A stretch of 37,656 nt of DNA, taken from contig DAIEHI010000048.1 in the NCBI GenBank assembly GCA_027355725.1, positions 1 through 37,656 of the forward strand, given 5' to 3'. Below the pieces are notes generated by a model. The model saw only the letters and a program-made list of their open reading frames with translations, was not told where the DNA came from and did not search any database. Below are positions 25,130 through 35,272 of the stretch, piece after piece. Position numbers and translations under genes: made by a program. How positions within the stretch are numbered: position 1 is the stretch's first letter; every line of letters begins with the position of its first letter. This DNA comes from Acidimicrobiaceae bacterium (GTDB lineage: Bacteria; Actinomycetota; Acidimicrobiia; Acidimicrobiales; RAAP-2).

Positions 25130-25175
25130 AACAACAAGACCCCGCCGAGGAGTGATCCGGCGGGGTCTTGTTGTT
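25130..25175. terminator. Bidirectional hairpin terminator between the deacetylase pair and ahcY
   Basis: A perfect 18-bp inverted repeat (25130-25147 and 25158-25175) with a 10-nt loop. The GC-rich core is flanked by AACAACAAG on one side and CTTGTTGTT on the other, giving T-rich 3' arms in both directions. It sits between two convergent stop codons, and the ahcY stop is 2 bp from it. Confidence 0.88.
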
Positions 25176-25177
25176 AT

Positions 25178-26623
<1,446 letters not shown>

Positions 26624-26695
26624 GATGCTCCTAAACGTTAGTGATGGTCTCCAGGCGCCGACCTCTGTCGCATACGCCTGCATAAATCGTAGTGG

Positions 26696-27775
26696 CTAAG
26701 CGTTTACGCGGAACTCCACGACGTCACCGTCGCGCATCACGTAGTCCTTGCCTTCGATGCGGGCTTTTCCGGCGGCGCGAACTGCCGCCATGCTCCCCGC
26801 AGCCATCAGATCATCGAAAGCAACGACCTCTGCTTTGATGAAGTGCTTTTGAAAGTCGGTGTGAATCTCCCCAGCGGCTTCTGGAGCGGTCTCACCCTTT
26901 CGGATGGTCCAGGCGCGGGTCTCCTTGGGTCCTGCGGTGAGAAAGGTCTGCAGGCCGAGCGCGGCAAATCCTACGCGTGAGAGTTGAGAGAGGCCGGACT
27001 CGTCTTGGCCGAAGGACTGGAGCAGTTCGAGCGCCTCGTCTTGATCGAGGCCAGCGAGTTCGGCTTCCACCTTGGCGCACAAGATGACGCACGGTGCCGG
27101 CGCCACTGACGCCTTCAGTTGGGCCCGTCGAGCGGTGTCTGCGAGCGTTGCCTCATCGACGTTGAACACATAGATGAACGGCTTGTCCGTCAAGAGGTGT
27201 AGGTCGGCCAGCGCCTCGTGGTCGACCTCCTTGCTAAGACTTGAGATGACCCGACCTTCGTTGAGCGCGCTTTGTGCTTTTCGGACTTCGGCCAGCTTGA
27301 TCGCGGCGTCGCCACCGCGTTTTGCTTCTCGGTCGAGTCGGCCGGCGGCTTTGTCGAGCGTCTGAAGGTCGGCCAGTATCAACTCGGTCTCAATTGTCGC
27401 AACGTCACCCGCTGGGTCGATGCGGCCGTCGACGTGGATGACGTCGTCGTCTTCGAAGACCCTGACCACTTCGCAGATGGCGTTCGATTCTCGAATGGCC
27501 GCGAGGAACTGATTGCCGAGTCCCTCGCCTTCCGAGGCACCTCGGACAATGCCGGCGATGTCGACGAAGGTAACCGACGCGGGCAGGATGCGCTCGGAAC
27601 CGAAGACTTCGGCCAACTTCGCCAAGCGCGGATCAGGCACCGAGACCACGCCGACGTTGGGCTCAATGGTCGCGAAGGGATAGTTCGCCGCCAGCACGTT
27701 GTTATTGGTCAGAGCGTTGAACAGAGTTGACTTTCCAACGTTGGGAAGTCCGACGATTCCAATTGAGAGGGCCAT
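26696..27775 (-). CDS. ychF: Redox-regulated/ribosome-binding ATPase YchF (Obg-family)
   Basis: 359 residues. It has the P-loop [15 protein letters not shown], the switch region [22 protein letters not shown] (DxxG), the coiled-coil helical insertion around 120-200 and a C-terminal TGS domain ([12 protein letters not shown]...[17 protein letters not shown]). YchF is an Obg-family member that prefers ATP and binds ribosomes; it is nearly universal. The ATG at 27775 matches the conserved start [16 protein letters not shown]; a GTG three codons upstream exists. A TAGCCT box lies 10 nt before the ATG, giving a leader of only a few bases. It is divergent from the alpha/beta hydrolase. Confidence 0.95.
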   Translation of the reverse strand: MALSIGIVGLPNVGKSTLFNALTNNNVLAANYPFATIEPNVGVVSVPDPRLAKLAEVFGSERILPASVTFVDIAGIVRGASEGEGLGNQFLAAIRESNAICEVVRVFEDDDVIHVDGRIDPAGDVATIETELILADLQTLDKAAGRLDREAKRGGDAAIKLAEVRKAQSALNEGRVISSLSKEVDHEALADLHLLTDKPFIYVFNVDEATLADTARRAQLKASVAPAPCVILCAKVEAELAGLDQDEALELLQSFGQDESGLSQLSRVGFAALGLQTFLTAGPKETRAWTIRKGETAPEAAGEIHTDFQKHFIKAEVVAFDDLMAAGSMAAVRAAGKARIEGKDYVMRDGDVVEFRVNA

Positions 27776-27785
27776 AGACGACACG

Positions 27786-27791
27786 AGGCTA
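27786..27791 (-). promoter_or_regulatory. Candidate -10 box for ychF
   Basis: TAGCCT on the minus strand, 10 nt before the ATG. No ribosome site is seen between, so the leader would be 2-4 nt. Confidence 0.45.
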
Positions 27792-27880
27792 CTCCAAAGA
27801 CGCTCTCACGCTTCGAGCGAGTGCACGTCATGAGCAGCGCACAGTGCATCGCACGCGACCGGGAGCGTTGGTTCGAGCCC

Positions 27881-27886
27881 TAGTCT
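27881..27886 (+). promoter_or_regulatory. Candidate -10 box for the leaderless iminopeptidase-like gene
   Basis: TAGTCT, 6 nt before ATG 27893, with no ribosome site between; the same hexamer and near-identical spacing as at 23432-23437. Confidence 0.5.
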
Positions 27887-27892
27887 CGTGCC

Positions 27893-28798
27893 ATGGGTAC
27901 AACGTCGGTGCGCGAAGGATATGCAACATTCAAAGAGTGGCGGACCTGGTATCGGGTGACGGGCAGTCTCGACACCGACATGACGCCACTCGTCATTGTC
28001 CACGGGGGACCGGGTTGCTCGCATGATTACCTGCTCGCGCTCGAGGCTCTCGCCGCTACGGGACGCCCCGTCATCCACTACGACCAACTCGGTGGCGGCC
28101 GCTCGACGCTGCTGGCGGATCGGGGCGCGGATTTTTGGACCGTTGACCTGTTTCTCGCTGAATTGGACAACCTACTCAGTGTCCTTGGGATCTCAAACGA
28201 GTACCACCTGCTCGGCCAGTCGTGGGGAGGAATGCTCGGAGCCGAACACGCCATAAGACGCCCCAGCGGACTTCGTGGACTGGTGCTGAGTAACGCCCCC
28301 GCGTCGATGGATCTCTGGGTGGATGAGTCGAAGAAGTTGCGCGCCCAACTACCTCGTGAGACGAGGGATGTCCTCGACGCCCACGAGGCGGCGGGCACGA
28401 TCTATGACGAGTCGTACCTCGCCGCATCCCAGGTGTACTACGACGAGCACGTGTGTCGGGTGGTGCCCAATCCGCCAGAGGTCCTGAAGACGATCGAGTA
28501 CATGGCGGCGGACCCGACGGTCTACAACACCATGTTCGGCCCGAACGAATTCTTCTGCGTCGGTTCGCTGCGCCTGTGGTCGGTGGTCGAACGGCTGTCT
28601 CAGATCACGTGTCCAACGCTGCTGTTGTCGGGACGCTTCGACGAAGCGACACCGGCCACGATCCAACCGTTCTTTGACGCCATCGATGGCGCGCGTTGGG
28701 AGATCTTCGAACACTCGAGCCACATGCCTTTCGTTGAGGAGACCGAGCGCTACCTCGAGGTCGTGAACGAGTTCCTGGCCGAGGTCGACGGGCACTGA
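27893..28798 (+). CDS. Proline iminopeptidase-family alpha/beta hydrolase
   Basis: 301 residues, an alpha/beta-hydrolase with the proline-specific peptidase signatures HGGPG (37-41, oxyanion hole), YDQLGGGRS (63-71) and nucleophile S110 in LLGQSWGGM. The remaining triad is D250 (LSGRFDEATP) and H277 (EHSSHMPFVEE). The family removes N-terminal proline or other residues, and some members act as L-amino-acid amidases, so the substrate is uncertain. The protein is cytosolic, with no signal peptide. The start is ATG 27893, which is probably leaderless. It ends about 60 bp before the thiamine riboswitch promoter and is unlikely to share its regulation. Confidence 0.9.
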   Translation: MGTTSVREGYATFKEWRTWYRVTGSLDTDMTPLVIVHGGPGCSHDYLLALEALAATGRPVIHYDQLGGGRSTLLADRGADFWTVDLFLAELDNLLSVLGISNEYHLLGQSWGGMLGAEHAIRRPSGLRGLVLSNAPASMDLWVDESKKLRAQLPRETRDVLDAHEAAGTIYDESYLAASQVYYDEHVCRVVPNPPEVLKTIEYMAADPTVYNTMFGPNEFFCVGSLRLWSVVERLSQITCPTLLLSGRFDEATPATIQPFFDAIDGARWEIFEHSSHMPFVEETERYLEVVNEFLAEVDGH

Positions 28799-28856
28799 AC
28801 GTTTGTCAATTCCTGTCGTGCGGGGGCACCACTGTGGTACCTTGCTGTTGATTTAC

Positions 28857-28960
28857 TACGGGAGCTCGGACGTACCGGGCTGAGAGGGTGGCTCGCCAGT
28901 GTTGGCCGAAGCGCCACCGACCGTTGAACTTGTCCGGGTAATGCCGGCGTAAGGAGAGCA
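28857..28960 (+). promoter_or_regulatory. TPP riboswitch (THI element)
   Basis: Classic thiamine-pyrophosphate aptamer elements in order: GGGAGC, CTGAGAG (28880-28886), a variable stem GGTGGC...GCCACC, then TTGAACTTGTCCGG and GTAATGCCGGCG followed by AAGGAGAG. Its 3' end contains the AAGGAG ribosome site of the next gene, so ligand binding most likely blocks translation, although transcription control is not excluded. A TACCTT box at 28838-28843 may be the -10. Confidence 0.95.
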
Positions 28961-28964
28961 GGTC

Positions 28965-30380
28965 ATGACCAGTGCGTCAGATTCCCAGTCGTTCAGCGTT
29001 GTCGCGGGCGACAAACACTCTGAAGTCCCACTGACCCTCGATGAGCCGGTGCCTCAAGCGCTCGGGTTCTTCGACCAATTCGGTCTCTGGGGGAATTTGG
29101 GCGTGAGCCTGCTCGGCTTCACTGGTGCCATCTTCGTGCTACAGCCCAACGGCACGGGGACTCGCGAACTCTCGCTCGCCGCGAGCGTCACGGCGATTGT
29201 CGTCGGCACGGTCCTCGGAACGCTGGTCGTCGCGCTCTCTGGCGTCGCGGGCGCACGAACCGGCGCCCCCGCGATGGTGCTCTTGCGCGGACTTTTCGGG
29301 AGACGACTGTCGTACGTGCCAACCGTGATGAACATCATCCAGTTACTCGGGTGGGGGATCTTCGAGCTCGTCACGATCGCCACGGCCGCCCACACCGTGG
29401 CACCGGGTCTGGCGCGCTGGGAGTACATCGTGATGGCGGGAGCGATCACGGGGTTGCTGACCCTTCGACCGCTCGGGGCTATTCGTATCCTTCGTCGCGT
29501 GGCGACACCGGTCGTACTCGTCGTACTCGTGTACCTGAGCGTCGAACTGTTGGGACATCACGTGCCGTCCTTCACGCACGGCACGTGGTCGGGCTACTGG
29601 GCCGCGAGTGACACCGTGATTGCGGTGGCGGTGTCATTCGCACCTTTGGCGGCTGATTACACGCGTCACTCACGCTCAACGCGAACGGCGTTCTTCGGAG
29701 CGTTCGTTGGCTACAGCCTGACCCAAATCCTCTGTTACGTCATTGGTCTCATTGCGCTGGTGACCGTTGCGAAGAATCCCTCTGACATCTATGGCGCGTT
29801 CATTGCGGTGCCGCTCGGATCGCTCTGTTTTGCGTTGCTCGCCGCACGCGAGCTCGACCAGTCGTTCGCTGACGTGTATTCGACTGTCGTGTCGGTCCAG
29901 AATCTCCGTCCGTTGTGGGACCGACGCGTGCTCGCACTCGGCGTCTCACTGCTCTCCACCGCACTCGCATTGTTGATCAACATCGCAGACTACGAGAACT
30001 TCCTCGTGCTCTTGGGTTCGGTCTTCGTGCCCATGTCGGCGGTCTTCATTGTTGACTTCTTCATCCTCGCCCGTGGCACATGGAGCCTCTCGGGTCACGC
30101 GCGACGTTCGACGATGTTGATCCCCTGGGCGTTCGGATTCGTCATCTATCAATTCATTAATCCGGGCTACATCTCGTGGTGGGTCTCGATGTGGTCGCAC
30201 GTGGCCAACTTTGTGCACTTCCACAATCGAGCGTGGATGTCAGCCTCGCTTACGTCGTTTGTCGTATCGGGTGCGGCGACGCTCGTCACCGGTGCCGTCA
30301 GCCACATGATTGCTCGACGTCGCGGTCAGCCGGACGAGGGTGAACTGGTTGAGTCGCTCGAAGCGCCAGTGCGCCCGTGA
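28965..30380 (+). CDS. NCS1-family permease, candidate thiamine-precursor (HMP/CytX-like) transporter
   Basis: 471 residues with about twelve hydrophobic segments in the order of cytosine/purine NCS1 permeases. The N-terminus has DQFGLWGNLGVSLLGFTGAI, followed by RTGAPAMVLLRGLFG, ILGWG-type and SFAPLAADYTRHSR motifs (substrate and Na+ sites). Being directly under a TPP riboswitch points to uptake of thiamine or its pyrimidine precursor hydroxymethylpyrimidine, as for the CytX/ThiU-type NCS1 members. ATG 28965 lies 10 nt after the AAGGAG in the riboswitch 3' end. Its TGA overlaps the GTG of the kinase gene by four bases (GTGA). Confidence 0.88.
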   Translation: MTSASDSQSFSVVAGDKHSEVPLTLDEPVPQALGFFDQFGLWGNLGVSLLGFTGAIFVLQPNGTGTRELSLAASVTAIVVGTVLGTLVVALSGVAGARTGAPAMVLLRGLFGRRLSYVPTVMNIIQLLGWGIFELVTIATAAHTVAPGLARWEYIVMAGAITGLLTLRPLGAIRILRRVATPVVLVVLVYLSVELLGHHVPSFTHGTWSGYWAASDTVIAVAVSFAPLAADYTRHSRSTRTAFFGAFVGYSLTQILCYVIGLIALVTVAKNPSDIYGAFIAVPLGSLCFALLAARELDQSFADVYSTVVSVQNLRPLWDRRVLALGVSLLSTALALLINIADYENFLVLLGSVFVPMSAVFIVDFFILARGTWSLSGHARRSTMLIPWAFGFVIYQFINPGYISWWVSMWSHVANFVHFHNRAWMSASLTSFVVSGAATLVTGAVSHMIARRRGQPDEGELVESLEAPVRP

Positions 30381-31558
30381 CCGATCTCGTACACGGCATG
30401 GGTACTGAGATGGTGAGGCCCGACTGGCCCGCGATCAGCGCCGATGAGGTGCGCGAGGTCCTCGCTCACTACTCGTGGATCGTGGGCGAATCGGGTGCCC
30501 CCTACATTGTCTGGCGCAGCCCTCGACCGATGTCCGCAGCCGCCCTCGTACGCAGTGCGAGTGCGAGCGTGTTCATCAAGCGTCACCACGTCACTGTTCG
30601 TAGCGCCGCGCGACTCGAACGTGAACATGAGTTCGCCCGTCATCTTCGTGCCCGCGGCGTCTCGGTGCCGGCGGTGCTCTCAACAACGGGTGGCGAGTCG
30701 ACGGTGCAACTCGGTGAGAACGTCTACGAGGTCCACGACGCGGCGCGCGGCGTTGACGCCTACCGCGACGTGCCGTCGTGGTATCCGTTTGTGAGCGTGC
30801 ATCACGCCTCATCGGCCGGTCGTGCGCTCGCGCACTTTCATGCGGGCGCGCGTGATTTCGCGCCGACCGCCTGGACGCCAGAGATTTTGAACGACTCGAT
30901 GGCGATCATTGGCGACGATGACCCCCTACGAGCGCTGTTCACGATGCTCGAGCGACGAAGCGCACTGGCGCACGCGCTCGAGCACTTTGAGTACGAGGAG
31001 GACTTTCGGCGGTGGCTCGTGCCCGCGATCGAGCACGCGTCGCCCCTGGTTCGAGGCGAGCAGACTCAATGGACCCACGGCGACTGGCACGCGTCAAACC
31101 TCACGTGGAGCACGAGTGATGAGGACGCCACGGTCGTCGAGGTGCTCGATCTTGGTCTGTCGAACCGTACGACCGCGGTTCGCGACCTGGCCATTGCCGT
31201 CGAGCGAAACTGCGTTGACTGGCTTGATATCAATCAAGTTGGTTCAGTCCAACCGGATTTCGGTGGCGTGGATGCCCTGCTCGACGGCTACGAGGACGTG
31301 TCACCACTCTCTAAGGAACAGGGTGCGGCACTCATTGCACTGCTGCCGGTGTCTCACGTCGAGTTCGCGCTCTCAGAGATTGAATACTTCGCAGACGTCG
31401 TGCACTCTGCCAGCAATACCAGCCTCGCCTACGAGGGCTTCCTACTGGGTCACGTGAAGTGGTTCGAAGGTCCCCTCGGCACCTCATTGCTCTCTCACCT
31501 CAGTGAGCGCTGGTCCAGCTCGTCGCGTGAGACTCGAGGGACTACTCCGAGAGGCTGA
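30377..31558 (+). CDS. APH/choline-kinase-family phosphotransferase, candidate thiamine- or HMP-salvage kinase
   Basis: 393 residues in the aminoglycoside-phosphotransferase superfamily. An N-lobe lysine sits in SVFIKRHHVTV, with E in EHEFARHL. The catalytic loop is HGDWHASN (H234, D236, N241), and the Mg2+-binding aspartate follows in VVEVLDLGLSN. The family includes thiamine kinase ThiK, homoserine kinase II, choline kinase and antibiotic kinases. The start GTG 30377 overlaps the permease stop (GTGA), so it is co-expressed under the TPP riboswitch. The context therefore supports a substrate imported by the permease, although sequence alone does not tell which. Its last 17 bases overlap the convergent ABC-F gene. 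Confidence 0.78.
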   Translation: MTDLVHGMGTEMVRPDWPAISADEVREVLAHYSWIVGESGAPYIVWRSPRPMSAAALVRSASASVFIKRHHVTVRSAARLEREHEFARHLRARGVSVPAVLSTTGGESTVQLGENVYEVHDAARGVDAYRDVPSWYPFVSVHHASSAGRALAHFHAGARDFAPTAWTPEILNDSMAIIGDDDPLRALFTMLERRSALAHALEHFEYEEDFRRWLVPAIEHASPLVRGEQTQWTHGDWHASNLTWSTSDEDATVVEVLDLGLSNRTTAVRDLAIAVERNCVDWLDINQVGSVQPDFGGVDALLDGYEDVSPLSKEQGAALIALLPVSHVEFALSEIEYFADVVHSASNTSLAYEGFLLGHVKWFEGPLGTSLLSHLSERWSSSSRETRGTTPRG

Positions 31559-33233
31559 ACCAGAGGTCTTCGGCGGCACTGAGCGCGCGGCCGACTTCGC
31601 TGAGCTCCTCACCGAGTCGAGTCTGCTCTCGGTGATCGAGCGACGAGAGGATCTTCTCGTTGATGGCGCTACGGCGTCGCTCGAGGCGGGCGATCTCCTT
31701 TTCGGTGTCGCGAATCTGGCGTCCCAAGGGAACCGCACTCTTGGCGCTCGGGTTCGCATCACCCGGCGCGTCGCTCAAGATGCCCGCGGCGCGCGCAATC
31801 CACGCATCGATTCCGCCGGGGATGTCGGCGATGGTGCCATTCGCGTGGACTTCGAGGAGCCGATCGGTCGTACGGCTGAGGAAGGTGCGATCGTGCGAGA
31901 CGACAACGAGGGTTCCAGACCACTGACTGAGGAATTCCTCGATGAGTCGAATGGTCTCGAGGTCAAGGTCGTTCGTTGGTTCGTCGAGGAACAACACGTT
32001 CGGTCGAAGCGACAAGGCGAGCAGCAGCTGCAGTCTTCGTCGTTCACCACCGGAAAGATCCTTGGCTTTGGTCAAGGGCAATGCCCCGGTGAACCAGAAT
32101 CGTTTCATCAACGCAACGTCCTCAGGTGACCCGGGCACGCCGCGAGGACCCGCCACCAGTTCCTGGACGGTGGCCTCGAGATCGTAGTCTCCGCCATCCT
32201 GTTCGAAATATGACGTGACGACGGTTGGGCCGTGCTTGACCGTGCCCGAGGTGGCCGTGATGCGTTGGGCGAGGAGGTTGATGAAGGTGGATTTTCCCGC
32301 GCCGTTCGGTCCAACGATGCCGATGCGATCGCCGGGGCCGAGTTCAAGGTTCACGTCGCGAAGGATCTCTCGCGCGTTTGGGTAGGCGAAGTTCACGTTG
32401 TGAACCTTGACCACGGTCGTACCGAGTCGAGGCATGTCGACGCTCAGATCGAGCGTCCCCGTGCGTGCAGCCCCCTCGGGTCGGGTTGCGAGGAGGCGCT
32501 GTGCGGCGTCGATGCGGGCCTGGGGTTTGGTTGATCGCGCCTTTACGCCTCGGCGCAGCCACGCCAGTTCGATCCGCGCGAGATTGCGGCGGGTCTGTTC
32601 AGCGCTCGCCGCCTGTTCCTCACGCTCAGCCTGGGCCTCGAGCAGGCGTGAATAGCCACCCGAGTGCAGGTAGGTCTTACCACGGTCGATTTCGACCATG
32701 CGCGTCGTGACTTGATCGAGGAGAAACCGGTCGTGGCTCACCAGAATGACGGCCCCGCGAAACGCGATGATCTGCTGCTCGAGCCACTGGATCGCATTGA
32801 GGTCCAGGTGGTTGGTTGGCTCGTCGAGGATCAGCACATCATTGGCTTCAGCGAAAATTCGAGCCAGAGCGACGCGTTTTTGTTGACCACCGGACAAGTG
32901 GTCAGTGTTGGTATCGGCGGCGTCGAGCATGCCGAGGCGGTCGAGCGCTGCGTCGACCTGCCACCCGGTTCCGAGCGCGTCGCGCACCGTGCCAGAGGGC
33001 AGACTCGGGATCTGCTCCAAGTAGCCAACGTGGACTCCCTTACCACGACGGATGTTCCCCGAGTGCGGTTCCAGTGAACCCGCAAGAATCTTGAGCAGTG
33101 CGGACTTTCCCGTGCCGTTGATGCCGACGACACCAATGCGGTCTCCGGTTGAGACGGTGAGGTCCAGGGAATTCAAGACCACGCGGTCTGCACCGTCCAG
33201 GGTCACTTTTTGAAGGTCGATGAGTATTGCCAC
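31542..33233 (-). CDS. ABC-F family ATPase (Uup/Ettlike translation factor)
   Basis: 563 residues with two ABC cassettes and no membrane domain. Walker A motifs are GINGTGKS and GPNGAGKS, signatures LSGGQQKR and LSGGERRR, Walker B plus ABC-F boxes ILDEPTNHLDL and FLDEPTNDLDL. The linker between cassettes (about 215-285) is charged and helical, as in ABC-F ribosome-binding factors. A short C-terminal extension of about 60-80 residues, predicted coiled coil (IRDTEKEIARLERRRSAINEKI), favours the Uup type over EttA. ABC-F proteins act on ribosomes, either in housekeeping or in antibiotic protection; I cannot decide which. The start GTG has TAACCT 9 nt upstream. The 3' end overlaps the APH-type gene by 17 bp. 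Confidence 0.9.
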   Translation of the reverse strand: MAILIDLQKVTLDGADRVVLNSLDLTVSTGDRIGVVGINGTGKSALLKILAGSLEPHSGNIRRGKGVHVGYLEQIPSLPSGTVRDALGTGWQVDAALDRLGMLDAADTNTDHLSGGQQKRVALARIFAEANDVLILDEPTNHLDLNAIQWLEQQIIAFRGAVILVSHDRFLLDQVTTRMVEIDRGKTYLHSGGYSRLLEAQAEREEQAASAEQTRRNLARIELAWLRRGVKARSTKPQARIDAAQRLLATRPEGAARTGTLDLSVDMPRLGTTVVKVHNVNFAYPNAREILRDVNLELGPGDRIGIVGPNGAGKSTFINLLAQRITATSGTVKHGPTVVTSYFEQDGGDYDLEATVQELVAGPRGVPGSPEDVALMKRFWFTGALPLTKAKDLSGGERRRLQLLLALSLRPNVLFLDEPTNDLDLETIRLIEEFLSQWSGTLVVVSHDRTFLSRTTDRLLEVHANGTIADIPGGIDAWIARAAGILSDAPGDANPSAKSAVPLGRQIRDTEKEIARLERRRSAINEKILSSLDHREQTRLGEELSEVGRALSAAEDLWFSLSE

Positions 33234-33242
33234 GGGACCTCT

Positions 33243-33248
33243 AGGTTA
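33243..33248 (-). promoter_or_regulatory. Candidate -10 box for the ABC-F gene
   Basis: TAACCT on the minus strand, 9 nt before GTG 33233. The intervening AGAGGTCCC could also be a weak ribosome site, so a leaderless start is not certain. Confidence 0.35.
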
Positions 33249-33309
33249 ACGGCGCCACCCATCACCACAGCCAGCGCCCAGGTGCTCGAGTGATGACGTC
33301 CAGCGAGGA

Positions 33310-33501
33310 CTACAGGTGCTGTCCGTCGTCGGGCTCATCGAGCTCCTCTTCGTCCTCGTCGATTCGCTCATCTTCCTCACCCACGAGTTCGTCCTCGTCG
33401 TAGTCTTCGTCCTCGGCTCTCAAGACGCTGATTTCGTCGAGGTCCAATGGTGATGAGGAGGTGCTCTCAACTTCATTGACTGAATGATTATGGTTCGTCA
33501 T
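33310..33501 (-). CDS. Very acidic small protein, unknown function
   Basis: 63 residues, with 27 Asp/Glu (about 43 per cent) concentrated in the C-terminal two-thirds and very few basic residues; the N-terminus is His/Asn/Ser-rich (MTNHNHS). I recognise no family. The start ATG 33501 follows a strong GGAGGAA site and codons have the high-GC third positions of the neighbouring genes, which supports it as real. It sits 24 bp after the ABC-2 permease gene on the same strand and would be the last gene of that exporter operon. A DNA-mimic or polyanionic buffer role is conceivable, but there is no evidence for either. Confidence 0.6.
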   Translation of the reverse strand: MTNHNHSVNEVESTSSSPLDLDEISVLRAEDEDYDEDELVGEEDERIDEDEEELDEPDDGQHL

Positions 33502-33525
33502 CAATTCCTCCGTTTCCTGGTGGGG

Positions 33526-34341
33526 TCAATTCGAGAAGTCGCGCCGCGTGAACAGCGTGATCGCAGCAACGACGAGTACGGCCACGCAGGCAACCAACAC
33601 CAACAGGTGCCCCACGTTGAAGCCATGGCTCAGCGGATCGAAACCCAGTGCGTGGTACCACAAAGAAGTCCAACGCCAAGGTTTCAGCCATTCAACGAGT
33701 TGCGAGAGGGTGCTGATGAGGTACATGACGACCGCAACGGCAGCCGACACCCCTCGAGCGAATCCCCTCGATCCCGTCCCCGCTCCAATAGCCATCGAGA
33801 GTGTGCCAAAGGAGAGCGCGAAGAGGCCAGAACCAATGATCGCGGCACTCAGTGGCGCCCAGCCGACGTGGAGTTTGAACAGTGGACCAACGACCCCGAG
33901 GAGCACCTCGAGGGCGAGGGCGAGCACGCCGACTGCCGTGGCGAGCGCTAACCACTTCTCTGCGACCACTCGCTGACGCGAGACGGGCGTGGCGAGCAAT
34001 GTATCGATGGTGCGACGTTCCTCTTCGCCGGCGGTGAGATCGGCGCCCCAGAGTATGGCGAAGATGGCGAGGAGCAGCGGAGCCATGAAAGAGAACACCT
34101 CCGAGCGCAGGTATCCGGGGCCCGTGGTGTAGTCCGAGACGTCAAAGAGTTTGCGCAGGGCTTCAGGGTAGGCATTGATCAGTTGAGCGAACCCTGCGTT
34201 GCCGTGGATCGTTGGAAAGATGGACAACATGATGAGACTGAAACCAACGATGCCCACGAGCCAGCCCAGGAGCGAGCGACGAACCTCGCGCATCGAACGC
34301 TCGAAGACCGAGTGCAGGTTACGAGGGGCGGACCTAGGCAT
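33526..34341 (-). CDS. ABC-2 type exporter permease
   Basis: 271 residues with six hydrophobic segments: about 25-45 (LLGWLVGIVGFSLIML), 85-100, 130-155, 160-185, 197-217 and 240-262. The large first extracytoplasmic loop and the LTAGEEERRTIDTLLATPVSR region after the second helix are typical of ABC-2 permeases such as NosY and antibiotic exporters. It forms the membrane half of the exporter with the ATPase encoded just upstream; their genes overlap by 8 bp. The substrate is unknown: no biosynthetic or resistance genes are adjacent. Two permease copies or a homodimer would be expected. Confidence 0.88.
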   Translation of the reverse strand: MPRSAPRNLHSVFERSMREVRRSLLGWLVGIVGFSLIMLSIFPTIHGNAGFAQLINAYPEALRKLFDVSDYTTGPGYLRSEVFSFMAPLLLAIFAILWGADLTAGEEERRTIDTLLATPVSRQRVVAEKWLALATAVGVLALALEVLLGVVGPLFKLHVGWAPLSAAIIGSGLFALSFGTLSMAIGAGTGSRGFARGVSAAVAVVMYLISTLSQLVEWLKPWRWTSLWYHALGFDPLSHGFNVGHLLVLVACVAVLVVAAITLFTRRDFSN

Positions 34342-35272
34342 GTGGTTGCTCGTAGAAGGTGAGGAACATCTCTTCGAGACCGGGCTCGCGGATAGAGAGA
34401 TCGGTGACGTGAGCGGTCGCGATGAGAGCGATCACCGGATTGAGGTCACCGGACACTTCTGCACGCAACTGATTGCCAACGACGCTGGCGCTGCGTAGTC
34501 CCTCGAGTGATGACAGGAAATTCGGGTCGGGCGGTGACTCAAAGCTGATGTCGATCAAGTGCGACGAACGTTTCGCAAGGTCGACGACGCGCTCGACCGC
34601 TATCAACTGACCCGCTCGAATGAGTCCGACCCGCTCGGCCATCTCGCCGACCTCAGAGAGGATGTGTGACGAGAGAAAGACGGTTCGACCCTCGAAGGCG
34701 GCTCGCCGGACCAGTTCGTGGATTTGTTGTTGGACCAGTGGGTCGAGTCCAGATGTGGGCTCATCGAGCAAGAGCAACTCGGGGTCACCCATGAACGCCG
34801 CGACCAGTCCGACCTTCTGGCGGTTCCCTTTCGAGAGCGTTCGCACTGGTTTGTCGATCTCCAAGTCCAATTCGTCAATGAGGGGTGTCACTTTGGACCA
34901 GGGAATCTTGTCGCGCAGGTACGCGAAGTGCGTGAGTATCTCTCGCGGGGTCAGCCGTTCGTACAAGCCGAGGTCACCGGGGATATAGCCAATGCGGCGT
35001 CGAATGGCGACGCTGTCGGCACGCGAATCGAGCCCGAAGAGCTTGATCTCGCCCGTATTGGGTCGGATGAGGTCGAGGAGCAAGCGGATGATGGTGGTCT
35101 TGCCGGCACCGTTGGGTCCGAGGAACCCAAAGACCTCACCCTGGTTGATCGACAGTGAGACGTCCGCCACGCCACCGCCGCTGCGATAGCGCTTGGACAC
35201 GTTGGTCAGTTCCATTACGTGCGATGACGCGAGCGAGTCACCCCTGTTTGTGTCGAGAGCCTGTGCCTTCAT
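34334..35272 (-). CDS. ABC exporter ATP-binding protein
   Basis: 312 residues, a single ABC cassette with Walker A GPNGAGKT, the Q-loop near GYIPGDLGLYERLT, the variant signature LSKGNRQKVG, Walker B LLLLDEPTSGLDP and the switch histidine in FLSSHILSEV. The C-terminal extension after about residue 225 is the type seen in drug or bacitracin-like exporters. LSKGN in place of LSGGQ is common in this DrrA/YtrB-like branch. ATG 35272 is chosen because GGAG precedes it; a Met at about 35215 is also possible. It drives the ABC-2 permease. About 150 bp without a recognised gene lies between it and the small membrane-protein gene. Confidence 0.88.
   Translation of the reverse strand: MKAQALDTNRGDSLASSHVMELTNVSKRYRSGGGVADVSLSINQGEVFGFLGPNGAGKTTIIRLLLDLIRPNTGEIKLFGLDSRADSVAIRRRIGYIPGDLGLYERLTPREILTHFAYLRDKIPWSKVTPLIDELDLEIDKPVRTLSKGNRQKVGLVAAFMGDPELLLLDEPTSGLDPLVQQQIHELVRRAAFEGRTVFLSSHILSEVGEMAERVGLIRAGQLIAVERVVDLAKRSSHLIDISFESPPDPNFLSSLEGLRSASVVGNQLRAEVSGDLNPVIALIATAHVTDLSIREPGLEEMFLTFYEQPHA

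Noticed and set aside
26624..26695. Possible SAH or SAM riboswitch upstream of ahcY
   Set aside because: Only 72 bp lie between ahcY and the ychF end, and I see no SAH-riboswitch consensus; a plain AGGAG ribosome site explains the start.
33484..33951. Plus-strand frame of 155 codons opposite the ABC-2 permease
   Set aside because: It is a shadow of the permease gene, rich in Arg/Gln/Glu, with no promoter or ribosome site.
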